Positions 60,501 through 64,000 of a stretch of DNA of 64,000 bases are shown here, piece by piece. The notes under the pieces are model-generated. The model had not been told where the DNA came from. It did not search any database and saw nothing but the letters and a program-made list of their open reading frames with translations. The stretch covers positions 112,785,466 through 112,849,465 of the forward strand of contig NC_084664.1 in assembly GCF_028389875.1 (NCBI RefSeq). Direction: 5' to 3'. The translations under genes and the position numbers were made by a program. The stretch is from Rhea pennata. Lineage: Eukaryota; Chordata; Aves; Rheiformes; Rheidae. Each line of letters begins with the position of its first letter. The stretch's first letter is position 1.

Positions 60501-63500
60501 AAAGGCAGCTCTAACTAGGTTGATCATAAGACTCATTTTGCTGGGCTTCCAGCTTTGGAGCTGAGACTGCTACATAGATTGTCCTGGAAATGAGGATTTA
60601 CGAGCTTCCAGACTTGCTCTTCTGGGACAGAAAGCCAACGCACCCAGGGTTTCCAGGCTTCCCACCTTAGAAGCACTCTGGCTCCCAAGCTGCAGGTGGC
60701 CCTCCACAGAGGTGGCTTTTAGGTTCCTGGGTCCCCATCAATCATGTAAGAAGGCGGCCTAGACTCCAGAGCTGATGGTGGGGTCTTGGCACTGAATCCC
60801 AGTTTTGTTTTCTTAAGAAATGTGTCATTTCTTGTGTTTTCGCTGTGATAAGAACATTTGAAATTTCTACTATTTGTTTCAAACCATTTACTTACCTCAG
60901 TTAGAATTTTGTTACTTGCTACAGACATAAAAAACCCCCAAACTTTCTATAAGCTGTAGTTATTGCTGTTATCTTCTGTTCCTTTTTCTTCTTCCATCTT
61001 CTGTGTTCCAGCTGTTTTGCTTAATCAAGCATCCATTTACACATCAGTGACTGTTTTGTTAAATCAAAGTTTTGTAATTTTTCTTGGAATTTTCTCAAGA
61101 TGTAACTGTTCAGAAGGCTGAGCAGTAGAATGGTGCAGTTTGGGAAAACCCAATGCATCTTTTTTAATTTATGTATTTCTCTGCATGGGTATGGCCTAGG
61201 AAAGTTTTTTAAAGTTTATTTGTTGAAGGACAGAATCTCCAAGGTTCAAAGAGTAGATTGTCTATGACTCTCAAAAGCTTCTCTTCAGAATACTCAATAT
61301 TGTTAGAGACTTGATCCTGCACAAAGGATAATTCAGGGTAATGTGGTTAAATACACGCATGTATTTGGAGGTTCAGTGCCTTAGAGTGTAAATTCCTCAG
61401 GGCTCAGGCACTGAAGCTGTAGCTCTATGTGTGTTTTTTCAGCAGCAGTGTTAGATGCCTTTGTACCCTGATCTGGCTATTGAAAAAACCTTTTTTCTCC
61501 AGGTAATTTTCCAGCCAAATCATTTTTCTGAATTCATTTACCACCTGTCCTCAGAATGAGCTCTGCACAACAGAGTGTAGTATGGGAATGGAAACAAGTA
61601 GTTGCAGGTGAGGAGAGAAAGAGGAGCTGCGTGATAAAAACCGGGAAGAGAGCATAACTGAACGTGCAGCAGCAGCTGTCCTGAGGGATGTGATGTACAG
61701 TGTGGCCATGCGCCCCAGCGCGGGCATTTGAAATTGTGTCCACGGTGAAACTGGTTGCTGTCACTAGCAAATGAAGATGTGCAAGCCACGTGAGAGAAAC
61801 CTATTGTATCTCTTCAGCCTTGTGTTTCCCTAATCTGTGGGAAAGAGGATAGAAAAGAATCGGCAACAAATTAAGACAAATAGAGCAATAGGAAAGTAAC
61901 AAGAATGTTTCCCATGATTGGGATTTTATTTATCATTTTTCTGATGCTATGTGTTTGATAACAAAACCGAGTGATTTGATGACCCTTAAATGAAATGATG
62001 ACCTACCTCTGAATATAGGCTGCTTATTTCAGATCAGCAAGGGAGATAGTATTCATGTTTAATGTAATACTAATAAAAATGCTATGAAGGCAAACACTTG
62101 AGTAAGTTTTCTCCTGTGCTTTTTCAATGTGAAGCTATGTATCTTCTTTTGTTCCCTTCCAATAAATAAAATACGTTAAAATAAAACAGCAGTATTGATC
62201 ATCAGTAGCCGGAATATAGGGCATCTTTGTTCAATTTTTCTTTTATAGTAACTAAATAAATTCTCTGCTGAGGGAGAGGAAGCACAGATGTTCTCATTTT
62301 GTCTGTAATATTGCATCTCTTTGCCTGAGATTAAACCGTGTGGAACTGACAGTCCAGTAAGCACCCAGGACTGGTGGGATATTCCTCACTTTTCATGTAA
62401 AAGAATTTTGGTCTGTCTTAGACCTGCTCTTTCTTCCATTCTCTTTCTCTCCCTGAAGACCATTTCTTTAAAAGTTAATGTGGAAGAAAATGAAGGAACG
62501 TAAAAGGGAAATAACACACAAAGTGGAAACTGATGCCCTAAATGCAGTCGAATAGTGAAGAGGGAATTGTACAATTTCATATTCTAGTCCACGCCTAGAG
62601 CCACTGCGCTGCTGATGGCTTCCTAAGCCACCTTTGTTGTCTAGCTCAGCAAGGAGTTTGTATCTCTACACCCTCTAGAAAAATTCCTCTTTTAGCCTAG
62701 ATAGGAGATAGTAGCAGTTTTCAGCACAGAAGTGTGAGTATAATTCCGGTGGCCTGCAGCGTTAGCACAGGGGGAATTACGTAATACTGGTTAAAGATCT
62801 GTTTCAGAAAGTGTTAAAATTTGAATTTGATTTCTGACCTTTTTTCCCTTTTGTATTTTGCCATTTTAAGAGAGATTTTGTGTAATGAAAGTTCCACATA
62901 ATCAATGGCTTTACTCATGCAGATTGCAAAAGAAAGATCACAAAGATAAAAATGACAAACATACCTTTATCGTATGTATAAAGGAAGCAGAATTTATTAC
63001 ACATAAGTTAGAAATTGAAAATATTGCTAACAATTTAATAGGCTAAAAAGGTCAGCAATGTGGGTCATGATTTTAAAGCATCATTAATGGAAGTTCATAG
63101 CTAAATGTTACCACGTTATTTAATAGTATTGTTTTATAACATAGTTATATGCTATTAATTCAGGAGGTAGTTTACTGAAAATATTTTTATGACACTTATT
63201 GCCCTCAAGCTGTTCAATGTATCATTTTTACTCTATGACCTTTATGTATTTCATTACTTTGTGCACTCCAAAAGTTAGACTGAGTTCAGAAAGAAAGTAT
63301 GTGTCCTTTTCTGAGGTTCATGGTTCATCTATTGGTTTGTATCACTTCAAAGAGACAATTCTGAAACAAAAATTATGTTTTCTCACATCAAAGTGACTCA
63401 GTCAAAACTCCCATCTAAACTTTTATGAGGCCTACAGCTGAACTCATTAAAAACCCAAGTGTGTTTAGATTATAAAGAGCAATTTGTGACCAGCTAATGG

Positions 63501-64000
63501 TCATTGAACACTACAAGGGTTTCTAGGTTTCTAATGAGGTCAAGGGGGTGCACAACATAAGAGGAATCAAAATACTGTTAGAATTTGCACTGCATGATGC
63601 ACCTTGCACGCATATGTATTTTGGTCATGTGATCTTCATTTTTAATTGTGATTAAAAATGCAGGAGGATTCAATAGAACTAAGACCTAAAGTTAAAGGAG
63701 GAAACTTTCAGTTTTTATAATGCTGAAAAGCCACATTTACAGAGCCTGGAAACTGGCTTACTCTACAATTTCATTTTGTTGATATAATCATGCCTTTGTA
63801 TAGCCATTTGCATAACAACATTATAGCCCTGTAAGAGAAACAGGATTATATTATTCCATAACAAAGTTACTGTGGTATTGGTATTGTACTAAGACTCTGC
63901 TCTTACATATAATTTTCATGAAAATGCTACTTAAAGGAAATGATTTATCCATTACCACACTGCTATTTTTGAGATCTTAAGTAGATCTCAAAAGCCTAAG
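57520..64000. other. Intergenic region 3' of METTL4
   Basis: 6.5 kb of AT-rich sequence. The open frames are short (83 codons or fewer), low in complexity and unlike known proteins. I see no CpG island, tRNA, CR1 or long tandem repeat. In the human arrangement the next gene on this side is far away, so a gene desert is plausible. Confidence 0.6.

Overview
This window is vertebrate nuclear DNA and almost certainly from a bird. It has large AT-rich introns with GT-AG junctions and CpG-island promoters. Its recognisable interspersed repeats are CR1 LINEs ending in the avian-type ATTCTRTGATTC motif, with no Alu, B1 or L1. Three orthologues of neighbouring human 18p11.32 genes lie in conserved order: SMCHD1 (minus), NDC80 (minus) and METTL4 (plus). 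I cannot tell the species.

Layout. From 1 to 11,068 lies what I take to be SMCHD1 intron 1; I found no exon 2. It holds a decayed RACK1 retrocopy joined directly to a CR1 3' fragment (4.94-6.11 kb). From 10.39 to 11.88 kb is the SMCHD1 CpG island, with coding exon 1 at 11,069-11,248 on the minus strand. From 11.9 to 22.9 kb is the spacer between SMCHD1 and the NDC80 3' end; I see only simple repeats and no supportable gene there. From 23.09 to 39.36 kb is NDC80 on the minus strand, with one non-coding and 16 coding exons that all join in frame to 640 residues. From 39.3 to 39.72 kb is a compact head-to-head CpG promoter shared with METTL4. From 39.7 to about 57.5 kb is METTL4 on the plus strand, with eight coding exons giving 481 residues; a 1.9-kb antisense CR1 sits in intron 3. 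From 57.5 kb to the end is AT-rich intergenic DNA with no recognised gene.

Function. NDC80 is the microtubule-binding kinetochore subunit. METTL4 is an MT-A70 family N6-adenine methyltransferase. SMCHD1 is a non-canonical SMC/GHKL ATPase of epigenetic silencing. They share a locus, not a pathway. The NDC80 promoter carries a CDE/CHR-like cell-cycle element, while the METTL4 side carries ETS and YY1-like housekeeping motifs.

I do not see an undescribed multi-gene system. The most unusual object is the RACK1-CR1 chimera. Its structure (complete 5' end, internal 3' junction, no poly(A), same-strand CR1 3' end) is what template switching by the CR1 reverse transcriptase would leave. Next are a possible overlapping uORF at METTL4 and the divergent promoter architecture.
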